Positions 8,499 through 16,382 of a DNA stretch of 64,000 nt are shown piece after piece. The notes under the pieces are model-generated. The model saw only the letters and a program-made list of their open reading frames with translations. It made no database searches and was not told the origin of the DNA. The position numbers were made by a program, and so were the translations under genes. Positions within the stretch are counted from its first letter, which is position 1, and every line of letters begins with the position of its first letter. The DNA is from Micromonospora lupini str. Lupac 08 (GTDB taxonomy: Bacteria; Actinomycetota; Actinomycetes; Mycobacteriales; Micromonosporaceae), in NCBI RefSeq assembly GCF_000297395.2, contig NZ_HF570108.1, positions 6,228,982-6,292,981 on the forward strand, written 5' to 3'.

Positions 8499-8573
8499 AT
8501 GGCGAAGAAGTCCCGCAAGAAGAAGGCTCGTAAGAAGAGCGCCGCGAACCACGGCAAGCGTCCCAACTCCTGA
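8499..8573 (+). CDS. Large-subunit ribosomal protein bL37 (24 residues)
   Basis: A tiny, very basic protein starting MAKKSRKKKARKKS and ending NHGKRPNS. The Lys/Arg run followed by N-H-G-K-R-P-N is the signature of bL37, the 24-residue protein first seen in mycobacterial ribosome structures. It binds 23S rRNA near the peptidyl-transferase region. The start is beyond doubt: GAGGAGG lies 6 nt before the ATG. Its position between the biotin-carrier gene and rsrA/sigR matches my recollection of the mycobacterial locus. A perfect 17-bp hairpin terminator follows. It is a single gene with its own transcript, easily missed by gene finders. Confidence 0.88.
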   Translation: MAKKSRKKKARKKSAANHGKRPNS

Positions 8574-8633
8574 ACGCGCCGACGGGCCGACGGCCCGTCA
8601 CCGGTCAGTTGGACCCGGCGGAGGCCGGGTACG

Positions 8634-8670
8634 CCGGTGGCCCGGGTCGACGATCGACCCGGGCCACCGG
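8634..8670. terminator. Strong hairpin terminator between bL37 and rsrA
   Basis: CCGGTGGCCCGGGTCGA (8634-8650) is exactly complementary to 8654-8670, with a 3-nt loop and TGTTT immediately after on the plus strand. It closes the bL37 transcript and can also act on the convergent sigR-rsrA transcript. Confidence 0.85.
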
Positions 8671-8697
8671 TGTTTCACCGTTTCGGTACGCCGACGC

Positions 8698-8985
8698 TCA
8701 GTCGGCCAGCTCACGGGAGTCGCTGGTCTCGAAGACCACCAACTCGGTGAGCTTGACCCGCAGCCGCTCACGCAGCTGATCGGGTGCGGTCTCGTTACCG
8801 CAGCAACGGGCCACCAGCGCCCGCACCTCCTGCTCGAGGCCGTACTCGCGCAGGCACGGCCCGCACTCGTCGAGGTGGTGCCGGATCAGCGAGCGCCGCT
8901 CGTCGGCGCACTCGAGATCCAGATAGAGGTAGACCTCCGCGAGCACCTCGCGGCAGTCCGTCTCGTGCGGCTTCCCACAGCTCAC
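8698..8985 (-). CDS. rsrA: Zinc-binding anti-sigma factor RsrA (RshA)
   Basis: Redox-sensing partner of SigR. The 95-residue protein has the ZAS-family signature H-x3-C-x2-C (HHLDECGPC, residues about 35-43), plus upstream SCGKPHETDC and downstream ARCCGNE. In Streptomyces RsrA, zinc is held by these ligands and oxidation of the paired cysteines releases the sigma factor. The GTG at 8985 is 1 nt after the sigR stop and is preceded by GGAGGT inside the end of sigR, so the two are translationally coupled to keep stoichiometry. The rest of the protein is short helices, normal for this family. Confidence 0.93.
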   Translation of the reverse strand: MSCGKPHETDCREVLAEVYLYLDLECADERRSLIRHHLDECGPCLREYGLEQEVRALVARCCGNETAPDQLRERLRVKLTELVVFETSDSRELAD

Positions 8986-8986
8986 G

Positions 8987-9814
8987 TCACACCTCCCGGC
9001 CGGCAGCGGCAGCGGTCGAGCCCTTCGCGGACCGGGCAGCGCTGAAGCCCCGCTCCCCTGCGTACTGCTCGAGCAGCTTGCGCAGATTACGACGGCCACG
9101 GTGCAGACGCGACATCACGGTGCCGATCGGCGTGCCCATGATGTCGGCGACCTCCTTGTAGGAGAAGCCCTCCACGTCGGTCAGGTAGACCGCCAGGCGG
9201 AACTCCTCCGGCAACTGCTGGAGGGCCTCCTTGACGTCGCTGTCCGGCAGCCGGTCGAGCGCCTCGGTCTCGGCCGAGCGCAGACCGCTTGAGGTGTGCG
9301 ACTCGGCCTCGGCGAGCTGCCAGTCGGTGATCTCCTCCGTGGGCGCCTGGATCGGTTGGCGCTGCCGCTTGCGGTAGGAGTTGATGTAGGTGTTGGTCAG
9401 GATCCGGTAGAGCCAGGCCTTCAGGTTCGTGCCCTGCTCGAACTGGTGAAAGGCCGCGTACGCCTTCAGGTAGGTCTCCTGGACCAGGTCCTCGGCATCC
9501 GCCGGGTTGCGCGTCATGCGCAGCCCAGCAGCGTAGAGCTGATCGACGAATGGCATCGCGTCCCGCTCGAACCGGGCCCTGCGCTCGTCCGTCTTCTCGG
9601 TGGTCAACCGCACATCCCCTCGCGTCGGATGCTTTCCCGCCGAGGATACGCGCACGGACCTGCCCACAGATTCACTTCCGGCTGGTGTGCCCGTGCTCAC
9701 CGCACCCACCCCGCCCGGTCCCGCTGTCACGGGCCAGTCCGGACCATCCAACAGCCGTTGCAGCTGCCGGGCGTCCCGCTCGTCCCGTTCCAGGCTTCGT
9801 GTCTCGGTCGGCAC
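8987..9814 (-). CDS. sigR: ECF sigma factor SigR (SigH) with optional N-terminal extension
   Basis: Thiol-oxidative-stress sigma factor. Region 2 reads AEDLVQETYLKAYAAFHQFE and NLKAWLYRILTNTYINSYRK. Region 4 reads LPEEFRLAVYLTDVEGFSYKEVA and GTVMSRLHRGRRNLRKLL. Two starts have good ribosome sites: GTG at 9814 behind GAGGGGGG (275 residues) and TTG at 9607 behind GAGGGGA with a 7-nt gap (206 residues, starting LTTEKTDERRARF). The first 69 residues are Pro/Gly/Ser-rich with no sigma homology. This mirrors S. coelicolor, where an upstream start gives an unstable SigR'. A SigR-type promoter at 9853-9879 would produce an mRNA containing both starts. It is followed immediately by rsrA. Confidence 0.94.
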   Translation of the reverse strand: MPTETRSLERDERDARQLQRLLDGPDWPVTAGPGGVGAVSTGTPAGSESVGRSVRVSSAGKHPTRGDVRLTTEKTDERRARFERDAMPFVDQLYAAGLRMTRNPADAEDLVQETYLKAYAAFHQFEQGTNLKAWLYRILTNTYINSYRKRQRQPIQAPTEEITDWQLAEAESHTSSGLRSAETEALDRLPDSDVKEALQQLPEEFRLAVYLTDVEGFSYKEVADIMGTPIGTVMSRLHRGRRNLRKLLEQYAGERGFSAARSAKGSTAAAAGREV

Positions 9815-9852
9815 CGGTCACCCCCCTCGCAGAAAAGTCGTCCGGGGTTAGT

Positions 9853-9879
9853 AACGCGAGATGACCGGTGAGGCATTCC
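9853..9879 (-). promoter_or_regulatory. SigR-type autoregulatory promoter of sigR
   Basis: Read on the minus strand: GGAAT (9879-9875), 19 bp, then GTT (9855-9853). This matches the SigR/SigH consensus GGAAT-N18/19-GTT. Transcription would begin about 30 nt upstream of the long-form GTG at 9814. Positive autoregulation from such a promoter is established for sigR in Streptomyces and sigH in mycobacteria. Confidence 0.85.
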
Positions 9880-10030
9880 GCCCGGCTCTCCCGTTCCTGG
9901 TCCCGGCCCCGGTGGCGCCGGCGCTGGGACCAGGAAGGGCCTGGGAGGACTGGTGCCGTCCGTCCGTTTCGGGCCGGCGGCACCATCGGATGCAACGACC
10001 CGCGACCGGCAGCGGAAACGGTCGGGTGAC

Positions 10031-10648
10031 TCAGTCGGCCACCCAGCGGTGCCGGCGCAGCCAGTCCCGCACCACGTCGGCGGTGCCGGCCGGGTCCCGC
10101 CGTAGGTCGTGCGTCTCACCCGGCCGGGTCACGACCTGCACGGTCGACCCGGACTCCGGCACCCCGAACGGGTCCCGGTCCCCGTTGACCACGAGCGTCG
10201 GCAGGCCGGTGGCCAGTTCGGCGGCCCGGGAGCGTTCCGGCCGGCCGGGCGGGTGCAGCGGAAAGGCCAGCGCGACGACGCCGGCCGCGCCCACCGCGCG
10301 GGACGTCCGGCAGGCCACCCGCGCGCCGCTGGAACGGCCACCCACCAGCACCGTGGGCACCTCGTCGTAGCGAGCGCGCAGCGCGGCGAGCACCGCCGTC
10401 CACGCCTCGTCGAGGTGCCCGGCGGGGGCCGGCGCGCGACGGCCGGCGACCCGGTAGGGCTGGGTCACCCGGATCACCGCCAGGCCGGCCGCGACCGCCG
10501 TGTCCCGCACCGCGAGCAGGTCGGGCGCGTCCACGCTGCCGCCCGCCCCGTGGCCGAGCACCAGCAGGGCGACAGCCGGCCGGGCCGGCAGGTCGGTGTC
10601 GATCCGCGCCGGACCGCGGGGTGTGTCGATGTCTTCGCTGGGCAGCAC
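10031..10648 (-). CDS. Alpha/beta hydrolase (KANL3/Tex30-like, dienelactone-hydrolase fold)
   Basis: A 205-residue cytosolic hydrolase. The order of elements is typical: oxyanion strand VLGHGAGG (about residue 30), nucleophile elbow VGGRSSGAR (G-x-S-x-G, about residue 105), acid in NGDRDPFG (about 155) and His in PGETHDL (about 178). Small bacterial members of this family act on unknown esters or thioesters, and no substrate is implied by the neighbours. The start is GTG at 10648. It is downstream of, and on the same strand as, the WhiB gene 52 bp away. Confidence 0.83.
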   Translation of the reverse strand: MLPSEDIDTPRGPARIDTDLPARPAVALLVLGHGAGGSVDAPDLLAVRDTAVAAGLAVIRVTQPYRVAGRRAPAPAGHLDEAWTAVLAALRARYDEVPTVLVGGRSSGARVACRTSRAVGAAGVVALAFPLHPPGRPERSRAAELATGLPTLVVNGDRDPFGVPESGSTVQVVTRPGETHDLRRDPAGTADVVRDWLRRHRWVAD

Positions 10649-10700
10649 CGACCCATTCTGCGCCGACCTGGTCGGTCACCGGGACGGTTCGCCCCGGCGG

Positions 10701-11093
10701 TCAGCTCAGCGGCACCAGGGTGAGCAGGCGGTCGCGCACCGGCGGGCCGGCGTCGTCGGCCGCGTCCGGATCGGGCTCGACCTCGCCGCGCCAGGCGACA
10801 AGCATCGCCCGCCTCTCGCGGGGTGTGGTCGCGCCCCACACGCCGTGGCAGTCACCGACCTCCAGCGCCCACGCCAGGCAGGAGCCCTGCACGTCACAAC
10901 TGCGGCACAGCGCGACGGCGGCGTCCGCCGGTTCGTTCGGCGCCGGAAAGAACGTCTCCGGATCGACGCTCTGGCACGTCCCTCTGGTGCGCCACGCGTC
11001 GTCCTGTCGGCGTTCTCGCAAGGCCCGCAGCAGCCGCGGATCTCTCCGTGCCGCAGCCACCTCGTGCGGGCGGGGCATACGCGCCCGTGTCAT
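10701..11093 (-). CDS. WhiB-family iron-sulfur transcription factor
   Basis: A 130-residue Wbl protein. Four cluster-binding cysteines are in place: GTCQSVD, then ALCRSCDVQGSC (C-x2-C-x5-C). The helical tryptophan loop GVWGATTPRERRAM follows. Wbl proteins carry a [4Fe-4S] cluster and usually bind the primary sigma factor region 4. The acidic tail (EVEPDPDAADDAG) has no AT-hook, so this is not a WhiB7 type. M. tuberculosis has whiB1 (Rv3219) near this position, but this protein is longer and I do not assign it. ATG at 11093 is preceded by GGGGGAGG with an 8-nt gap. Confidence 0.9.
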   Translation of the reverse strand: MTRARMPRPHEVAAARRDPRLLRALRERRQDDAWRTRGTCQSVDPETFFPAPNEPADAAVALCRSCDVQGSCLAWALEVGDCHGVWGATTPRERRAMLVAWRGEVEPDPDAADDAGPPVRDRLLTLVPLS

Positions 11094-11290
11094 TCCACCC
11101 ACCTCCCCCGTGGGACCGGCAAAATCGGTGGATGTCGTCCGCCCCGTGCGAATCGACAGCCACTACCGGCGCTGTGTTGTATCGCACTTCCGGACACCGG
11201 GACAAGGGGCTACGGAGAACATGGCTGAACGGCCAGGCGACGAATCGAGCAGAACCCTGGCAAATCGGCACCCGACGATGCCTGTCATTT

Positions 11291-12001
11291 TCAGAACAGG
11301 GTCAGCTCCGGCGGTGCCGGCAGCGGCGGAACGGACACCCGGGCGGTCAACTCCGGGCCGTCGTTCCGAACGTCACCCACGGCCGGCCCGACCGGGCGGA
11401 TCTCCAACCCGGCCAGCCGGTCGGGAGACGTGGGCGCGAGCAGGCGTTCGGGCTCGTCACACGGCCCCAGCCAGGACGACCACCGATCGGGCGGCAGCAG
11501 CACCGGCATCCGGTCGTGCACCTCGGCCAGTTCGCCGAGCGCCGCGGTGGTCAGCACGCTGAAGGTGAGCCGGCTCTCGGCGGCGGACTCCCACACCGAC
11601 CAGATGCCGGCCAGGGCCAGCACCGAGCCGTCGGCGGGTGTCATGAAGTACGCCTGCCGGCCACCGTCGGGCCGGCGGACCCACTCGTACCAGCCGTCGG
11701 CCGGGACCAGGCAGCGGCGGCGGGCGAACGCCCCGGCGTACGCCCGGCTGGTGGCCACCGTCTCGGCCCGCGCGTTGATCATGCGGGCCGCGCCGGCGGC
11801 GGACCGGGACCAGTGCGGAAGGAACCCCCAGCGGGCGACGCACAGGCTGCGGTGCCCCTCCGGGGTGAGCCGGACCAGCGGGACGCGGTCGGTGGGCGCG
11901 ACGTTGTGATCCGGCCGGATCGCGCCGTCGGTGTCGTCGGACGACTCGAACAGCGCGCTCAACTCGCCCGAGCCACGGGTCGTCGCGTACCTGCCGCACA
12001 T
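11291..12001 (-). CDS. SRAP-domain protein (YedK/HMCES family)
   Basis: Recognises abasic sites in single-stranded DNA and forms a protective DNA-protein crosslink. The 236-residue protein begins MCGRYATTRG, where Cys2 becomes the N-terminal nucleophile after Met removal. The family motifs are NVAPTDRVPLVR, ARWGFLPHW, MINARAETVA, RCLVPADGWYEW and the late His region VHDRMPVLL. All catalytic elements are present. Rv3226c, the mycobacterial SRAP gene, likewise sits next to aroA. It is divergent from aroA across about 100 bp, and ATG at 12001 is fixed by the required Met-Cys start. Confidence 0.95.
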   Translation of the reverse strand: MCGRYATTRGSGELSALFESSDDTDGAIRPDHNVAPTDRVPLVRLTPEGHRSLCVARWGFLPHWSRSAAGAARMINARAETVATSRAYAGAFARRRCLVPADGWYEWVRRPDGGRQAYFMTPADGSVLALAGIWSVWESAAESRLTFSVLTTAALGELAEVHDRMPVLLPPDRWSSWLGPCDEPERLLAPTSPDRLAGLEIRPVGPAVGDVRNDGPELTARVSVPPLPAPPELTLF

Positions 12002-12103
12002 GCGCTCACGCTAACTCGTCCGGGGCCCCGCCTGCTGTCCCGCCAACCGGGAGTACGACCGCCGGCCGGCGTCACCCACCGGCGGACACGGCAGAATGTA
12101 ACC

Positions 12104-13402
12104 GTGGGGAATCTGACCGCGACCCGGCCGCCGCAGCCGTGGACCGCACCGACCGCATCCGACCCGGTGACGGCGACGCTGCGCCTGCCCGGCTCCAAGT
12201 CGATGACCGCCCGGGCCCTGGTGCTCAGCGCGCTGGCCGCCGGCCCGTCGACGCTGGCCCGGCCCCTGCGCGCCCGCGACACCGAGTTGATGGCGGCCGG
12301 CCTGCGGGCGATGGGCGCCCACGTCTCGATCAGCGACGACGAGAGCTGGCTGGTCCGACCGCACCCGCTGGCCGGCCCCGCCCACGTCGACGTCGGGCTG
12401 GCCGGCACCGTGATGCGGTTCGTGCCACCGGTGGCGGGCCTGGCCGACGGGCAGGTCACCTTCGACGGCGACCCGCACGCCCGCACCCGGCCACTCGGCC
12501 CGCTGGTCGGCGCGCTGCGCTCGCTGGGCGTCCGGATCGACGTCACCGGCACGGGCAGCCTGCCGCTGACCGTGCTCGGCACCGGTGGGGTCACCGGCGG
12601 TGAGGTGGTGATCGACGCGTCCGTGTCCAGCCAGTTCGTCTCCGCGTTGTTGCTGGCCGCCCCGCGCTTCGACCGGGGCGTCGTGGTCCGCCACGTCGGC
12701 CCGCCGGTGCCCTCCGCGCCGCACCTGCGGATGACCGTGCAGATGCTGCGTGCCGCCGGCGCTGCGGCCGACGACAGCACGCCCGACGTGTGGACCGTCG
12801 AGCCCGGCCCGCTCACCGGGCGCGGCTGGGAGATCGAGCCGGACCTGTCCGGCGCGGTGCCGTTCTTCGCCGCCGCCCTGGTCACCGGCGGCGAGGTCAC
12901 CCTCGCGGGTTGGCCGCACAGCAGCGCCCAGCCGCTCGAGCAGCTCCGCTCGCTGCTGCACCGGATGGGCGGCGAGGTCACCCTCACCACCGCCGGGCTG
13001 ACCGTGCGGGGCACCGGGGTGGTGCACGGCCTGACCGCCGACCTGTCCGACGTCAGCGAGCTGACCCCCGTGCTGACCGCGCTGGCCATGCTGGCCGACT
13101 CACCGTCGGTCTTCACCGGCGTCGCGCACATCCGCGGCCACGAGACCGACCGGCTCGCCGCGCTGGCGCGGGAGTTCGCCGCCCTCGGGGCCGACATCAC
13201 GGAGATGCCGGACGGGTTGGAGATCCGGCCCCGGCCGCTGCGCGGCGGAATGTTCGGCACCTACCACGATCACCGGATGGCGCACGCCGCCGCGGTTACC
13301 GGGCTCGCCGTGCCGGGCATCGAGGTGGACGACGTGGGGTGTACCTCCAAGACCATGCCCGAGTTCCCGGCACTATGGTCAGCGATGGTGACCGGAAAGT
13401 GA
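12104..13402 (+). CDS. aroA: 3-phosphoshikimate 1-carboxyvinyltransferase (EPSP synthase)
   Basis: Sixth step of the shikimate pathway: joins phosphoenolpyruvate to shikimate-3-phosphate. The 432 residues match the family. Visible motifs are the substrate loop LPGSKSMTARALVLSALA, the glycine loop LAGTVMRFVPP, FDGDPHARTRPLGPL, and near the end RGHETDRLAAL and DHRMAHAAAV. The start is GTG at 12104 (VGNLTATRPP). No convincing ribosome site is seen, so the mRNA may be leaderless. The reading frame stays open far upstream, but that stretch overlaps the WhiB and SRAP genes and is not coding. A long palindrome begins inside the last codons. Confidence 0.96.
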   Translation: MGNLTATRPPQPWTAPTASDPVTATLRLPGSKSMTARALVLSALAAGPSTLARPLRARDTELMAAGLRAMGAHVSISDDESWLVRPHPLAGPAHVDVGLAGTVMRFVPPVAGLADGQVTFDGDPHARTRPLGPLVGALRSLGVRIDVTGTGSLPLTVLGTGGVTGGEVVIDASVSSQFVSALLLAAPRFDRGVVVRHVGPPVPSAPHLRMTVQMLRAAGAAADDSTPDVWTVEPGPLTGRGWEIEPDLSGAVPFFAAALVTGGEVTLAGWPHSSAQPLEQLRSLLHRMGGEVTLTTAGLTVRGTGVVHGLTADLSDVSELTPVLTALAMLADSPSVFTGVAHIRGHETDRLAALAREFAALGADITEMPDGLEIRPRPLRGGMFGTYHDHRMAHAAAVTGLAVPGIEVDDVGCTSKTMPEFPALWSAMVTGK

Positions 13403-13472
13403 GCGTCCGCAAACCCCGTGGCGAGCGAGGCGGAGTCCCGCCGCAGCCGCTGCGGGGTTTCCGGACGCTCAC
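13399..13472. repeat. Long palindrome spanning the aroA stop codon
   Basis: The 20-nt arm at 13399-13418 (GTGAGCGTCCG, C, AAACCCCG) is complementary to 13453-13472 at 19 of 20 positions, with a 34-nt loop that holds a smaller GGCGG/CCGCC hairpin. It contains the aroA TGA and ends 29 nt before the probable rsgA start. It may be a terminator or attenuator, or a dispersed palindromic element. There is no T run after it. Confidence 0.6.
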
Positions 13473-13501
13473 TGAGAGCTGAGGCGAGAAGAGGACAGGT
13501 C

Positions 13502-14614
13502 CTGGCGACCAGACGGCGGGAGTACGACGAGGACGACGTACGGGTCCGACCCGGAAAGTCGTCGCGTCCGCGTACGCGCACCCGACCCCAGCACAGCGAC
13601 GCGGTGGACGGTTTCGTCATAGCCGTCGACCGGGGGCGCTACCAGTGCGTGCTGGCCGGCGCCGAACGCGGCGTGGTGGGGGCCGAGCTGCCCACGGTGA
13701 CCGCGATGCGGGCCCGGGAGCTGGGCCGCAAGTCGGTGGTCGTGGGTGACCGGGTCAGCCTCGTCGGCGACACCTCCGGCGCCGAGGGCGCGCTCGCCCG
13801 CATCGTCCGCATCGCCGAGCGCCGCTCGGTGCTGCGCCGCACCGCCGACGACGACGAGACCACCGCCGAGGGTCGGCTGGAACGGGTGGTGGTGGCGAAC
13901 GCCGACCAGTTGGTGATCGTCAGCGCGTTGGCCGACCCACCCCCGCGCACCGGGTTCATCGACCGCTGCCTGGTGGCCGCGTACGACGCGGACGTCGAGC
14001 CGCTGCTCTGCCTCACGAAGGCCGACCTGGCCGGGCCGGAGGAGGTGCTGGGCTACTACACCGAGCTGGAGCTGCCGTACGTGCTCAACCGGCCCGACTC
14101 CGACCTGGGTGCCCTGCGCGCGCTGCTCAGCGGCAAGGTGTCGGTAATGGTCGGGCACTCCGGGGTGGGCAAGTCGACGCTCGTCAACCGCCTCGTCCCG
14201 GACGCGCTGCGCGCGGTGGGCGTGGTCAGCGCGATCGGTCGCGGCCGGCACACGTCGACAAGCGCGGTGGCGCTGCGGCTGCCGCCGGTGCCCGGGGTCG
14301 ACACCGATCCGGGCTGGATCATCGACACCCCCGGCATCCGCAGTTTCGGGTTGGCGCACGTCTCGGCCGACAGCCTGCTGCACGGCTTCCCCGACCTGGT
14401 GGAGGGCACCGTCGACTGCCCGCCCAACTGCCCGCACACGGCCGACGAGGCCGACTGCGGGCTGGACGCGTGGGTGGCCGCCGGCAAGGCCGACCCGCGC
14501 CGGCTGGCGTCGTACCGCCGGTTGCTCGCCTCCCGGGCCGGCGACGGCGACGCGCGCGGCGACAGCGACCAGCGCGGGCCGGGCGAGGGTGACCGGCGCG
14601 GGCCCGACGAGTGA
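13502..14614 (+). CDS. rsgA: Ribosome small-subunit-dependent GTPase RsgA
   Basis: Circularly permuted GTPase that assists late 30S assembly. The conserved actinobacterial N-terminus reads ATRRREYDEDDVRVRPG, followed by an OB fold (DAVDGFVIAVDRGRYQCVL). The permuted motifs are LTKADLA (G4), then GHSGVGKSTLVN (G1), GRGRHTST (G2) and DTPGIRSF (G3). The zinc site is CPPNCPHTADEADCG. No ATG, GTG or TTG lies near the conserved N-terminus. CTG at 13502 does, with AGAGGA 6 nt before it, so I use it. The alternative GTG at 13418 would start inside the upstream hairpin. The order aroA-rsgA-hisN is conserved in actinobacteria. Confidence 0.93.
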   Translation: MATRRREYDEDDVRVRPGKSSRPRTRTRPQHSDAVDGFVIAVDRGRYQCVLAGAERGVVGAELPTVTAMRARELGRKSVVVGDRVSLVGDTSGAEGALARIVRIAERRSVLRRTADDDETTAEGRLERVVVANADQLVIVSALADPPPRTGFIDRCLVAAYDADVEPLLCLTKADLAGPEEVLGYYTELELPYVLNRPDSDLGALRALLSGKVSVMVGHSGVGKSTLVNRLVPDALRAVGVVSAIGRGRHTSTSAVALRLPPVPGVDTDPGWIIDTPGIRSFGLAHVSADSLLHGFPDLVEGTVDCPPNCPHTADEADCGLDAWVAAGKADPRRLASYRRLLASRAGDGDARGDSDQRGPGEGDRRGPDE

Positions 14615-14642
14615 CCCGCCGGGCGTCGGCTAGGTTGCCGGC

Positions 14643-15461
14643 ATGACCGGGTACGCCGACGACCTCGCCCTCGCCCACCTGCTCGCCGATCGGGCCGACG
14701 CCATCGCCCTGGACCGGTTCCGGGCGCTCGACCTGCGGGTGGAGACGAAGCCCGACCTGACGCCGGTCTCCGACGCCGACACCGCCGTGGAGCGGGAGAT
14801 CCGCGCGCTGCTTGCCGAGCACCGGCCCGCCGACGGGCTGCTCGGCGAGGAGTACGGCGCGCAGCCGTCCGTCCACCCGAACGGCCGACGGTGGATCATC
14901 GACCCGATCGACGGCACCAAGAACTTCGTCCGTGGCGTGCCGGTGTGGGCCAGCCTGATCGCGCTGTACGACGGCGACCGGCCGGCGGTCGGCGTGGTGT
15001 CGGCGCCGGCGTTGGGCCGGCGTTGGTGGGCCACCGCGGGCGGGGGCGCGTACGCCGGGCCGGGTCCGGCCGCGGGCGACCGGATCGGGGTCTCGGCGGT
15101 GCGCCGGGTAGCCGACGCGAGCGTCTGCTACTCGTCGCTGACCGGGTGGGAGGACGCCGGGCGACTCGACGCGCTGCTCGACCTGTTGCGGGCCGGTTGG
15201 CGCAGCCGGGCGTACGGCGACTTCTACGGCTACATGCTGTTGGCCGAGGGCGCACTGGACGTGATGGCCGAACCGGAGTTGTCGCTGTGGGACGTGGCGG
15301 CGCTGGTCCCGATCATCACGGAGGCGGGGGGCACGGTCACGGATCTGGACGGTCGGCCGTCCCCGACCGGCGAACCGGGCACCGAGAGCAGCGTGGTGGC
15401 CACCAACGGTGTGCTGCACGCCGACATCCTCGCCCGGCTGGATCGACCAGCCGAGCGCTGA
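14643..15461 (+). CDS. hisN: Histidinol-phosphatase, inositol-monophosphatase family
   Basis: Removes phosphate from L-histidinol phosphate in histidine synthesis. This is a 272-residue, Mg-dependent member of the IMPase fold. Metal ligands are in GEEYG (about residue 65), IIDPIDGTKNF (about 84) and LWDVAALVPI (about 217). The Streptomyces hisN gene sits beside rsgA and aroA in the same order, which supports this role over inositol monophosphatase. ATG at 14643 lies 28 bp after rsgA. Nearly the same fold is used by inositol and fructose-1,6-bisphosphatases, so context carries part of the call. Confidence 0.88.
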   Translation: MTGYADDLALAHLLADRADAIALDRFRALDLRVETKPDLTPVSDADTAVEREIRALLAEHRPADGLLGEEYGAQPSVHPNGRRWIIDPIDGTKNFVRGVPVWASLIALYDGDRPAVGVVSAPALGRRWWATAGGGAYAGPGPAAGDRIGVSAVRRVADASVCYSSLTGWEDAGRLDALLDLLRAGWRSRAYGDFYGYMLLAEGALDVMAEPELSLWDVAALVPIITEAGGTVTDLDGRPSPTGEPGTESSVVATNGVLHADILARLDRPAER

Positions 15462-15475
15462 CCCCCGGCAACCTC

Positions 15476-15481
15476 TATCCT
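15476..15481 (+). promoter_or_regulatory. -10 element for a leaderless transcript
   Basis: TATCCT lies exactly 6 nt before the GTG at 15488 and no ribosome site is present, the arrangement of leaderless actinobacterial promoters. Confidence 0.5.
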
Positions 15482-15487
15482 CGCCAG

Positions 15488-16375
15488 GTGGTCTCCTCCG
15501 GCTGGTGCTTCCTCGCGGCGATGATCGTCGCGTACGGCTTCGCCAACCTGCTCCAGTCGGTGGCTGCGGCACGCACCACCGTCCACCACACGTTCGATCC
15601 GGGCCTGCTGCTGCGACTGGCCGGGCACCGGACGTACCTGGTGGGGTTGAGCTGCCAGATCGGCGGTTTCGTGCTCGCCTTTCTGGCCCGGCGGGACCTG
15701 CCCCTGTTCCTGGTGCAGGCCAGCGTGGCGGCCGGGCTCGGGGTGACCGCCATCATCGGCGTGCTGGTGCTCAAGTGGCGGTTGCCGATGGCGGAGGTGG
15801 CCCTGTTGGCGCTGCTCTTCGCCGGGATCACCGCCCTGGTGCTGGCCGCGCGGCCGGCGCCGTCGAAGCAGCTCGGCACCGCCGGCTCGGTGGCCCTGCT
15901 GGTGGCGCTCGGGGTGATCGCGGTGCTCGGCGTCTTCGCCGTCCGACTGCACGGAGCGCCCGGGTCGGTGGCCCTGGGCTCACTGGCCGGGCTGGCGTTC
16001 TCCTCGGCTGCGGTCGCGGCCCGGCCGCTGGCCTCCGCGCCGTCGGCCGAGGCGTTCCTCGCCAACCCGCTGTTCTACCTGCTGATCGTCCACTCGATCG
16101 TCGGCCAACTGCTGCTCGGCCTGGCCATGCAGCGCGGCTCGACGACCGCCGCGGTCGCCGCCATGGACGCCGCCGGCGCGGTGCCGGCGGCCATCGTCGG
16201 TCTGCTGCTGCTCAACGACAAGATCTGGCCGGGTCGGGAGTGGCTGGCCGCCGCCGGTTTCCTGGTCACCCTCGCCGCCGTGATCGGCCTGACCCGCTAC
16301 GCCCAGCCGCAGCAGCACCGCTCGGTGGCGCACCGCCACGACCGGGCCATGGTCGGCGCCGGCCGGCCCGTCTGA
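15488..16375 (+). CDS. DMT-superfamily-like integral membrane protein
   Basis: A 295-residue protein with about nine or ten hydrophobic helices, for example CFLAAMIVAYGFANLL, GLGVTAIIGVLVL, EVALLALLFAGITALVLA and LLVALGVIAVLGVFAV. The length, helix spacing and the late GAVPAAIVGLLLLNDKIWPG helix-loop resemble EamA/DMT permeases and their 'DMT family transporter' relatives in actinobacteria. Substrate unknown. The basic cytoplasmic tail is HRSVAHRHDRAM. GTG at 15488 directly follows a -10 box, suggesting leaderless translation. It is separated from hisN by 26 bp but probably has its own transcript. Confidence 0.75.
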   Translation: MVSSGWCFLAAMIVAYGFANLLQSVAAARTTVHHTFDPGLLLRLAGHRTYLVGLSCQIGGFVLAFLARRDLPLFLVQASVAAGLGVTAIIGVLVLKWRLPMAEVALLALLFAGITALVLAARPAPSKQLGTAGSVALLVALGVIAVLGVFAVRLHGAPGSVALGSLAGLAFSSAAVAARPLASAPSAEAFLANPLFYLLIVHSIVGQLLLGLAMQRGSTTAAVAAMDAAGAVPAAIVGLLLLNDKIWPGREWLAAAGFLVTLAAVIGLTRYAQPQQHRSVAHRHDRAMVGAGRPV

Positions 16376-16382
16376 CCGAAGA

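Noticed and set aside
10823..12103. Upstream extension of the aroA frame
   Set aside because: The extra residues overlap the WhiB and SRAP genes on the other strand and have no EPSP-synthase similarity. The family N-terminus begins near 12104.
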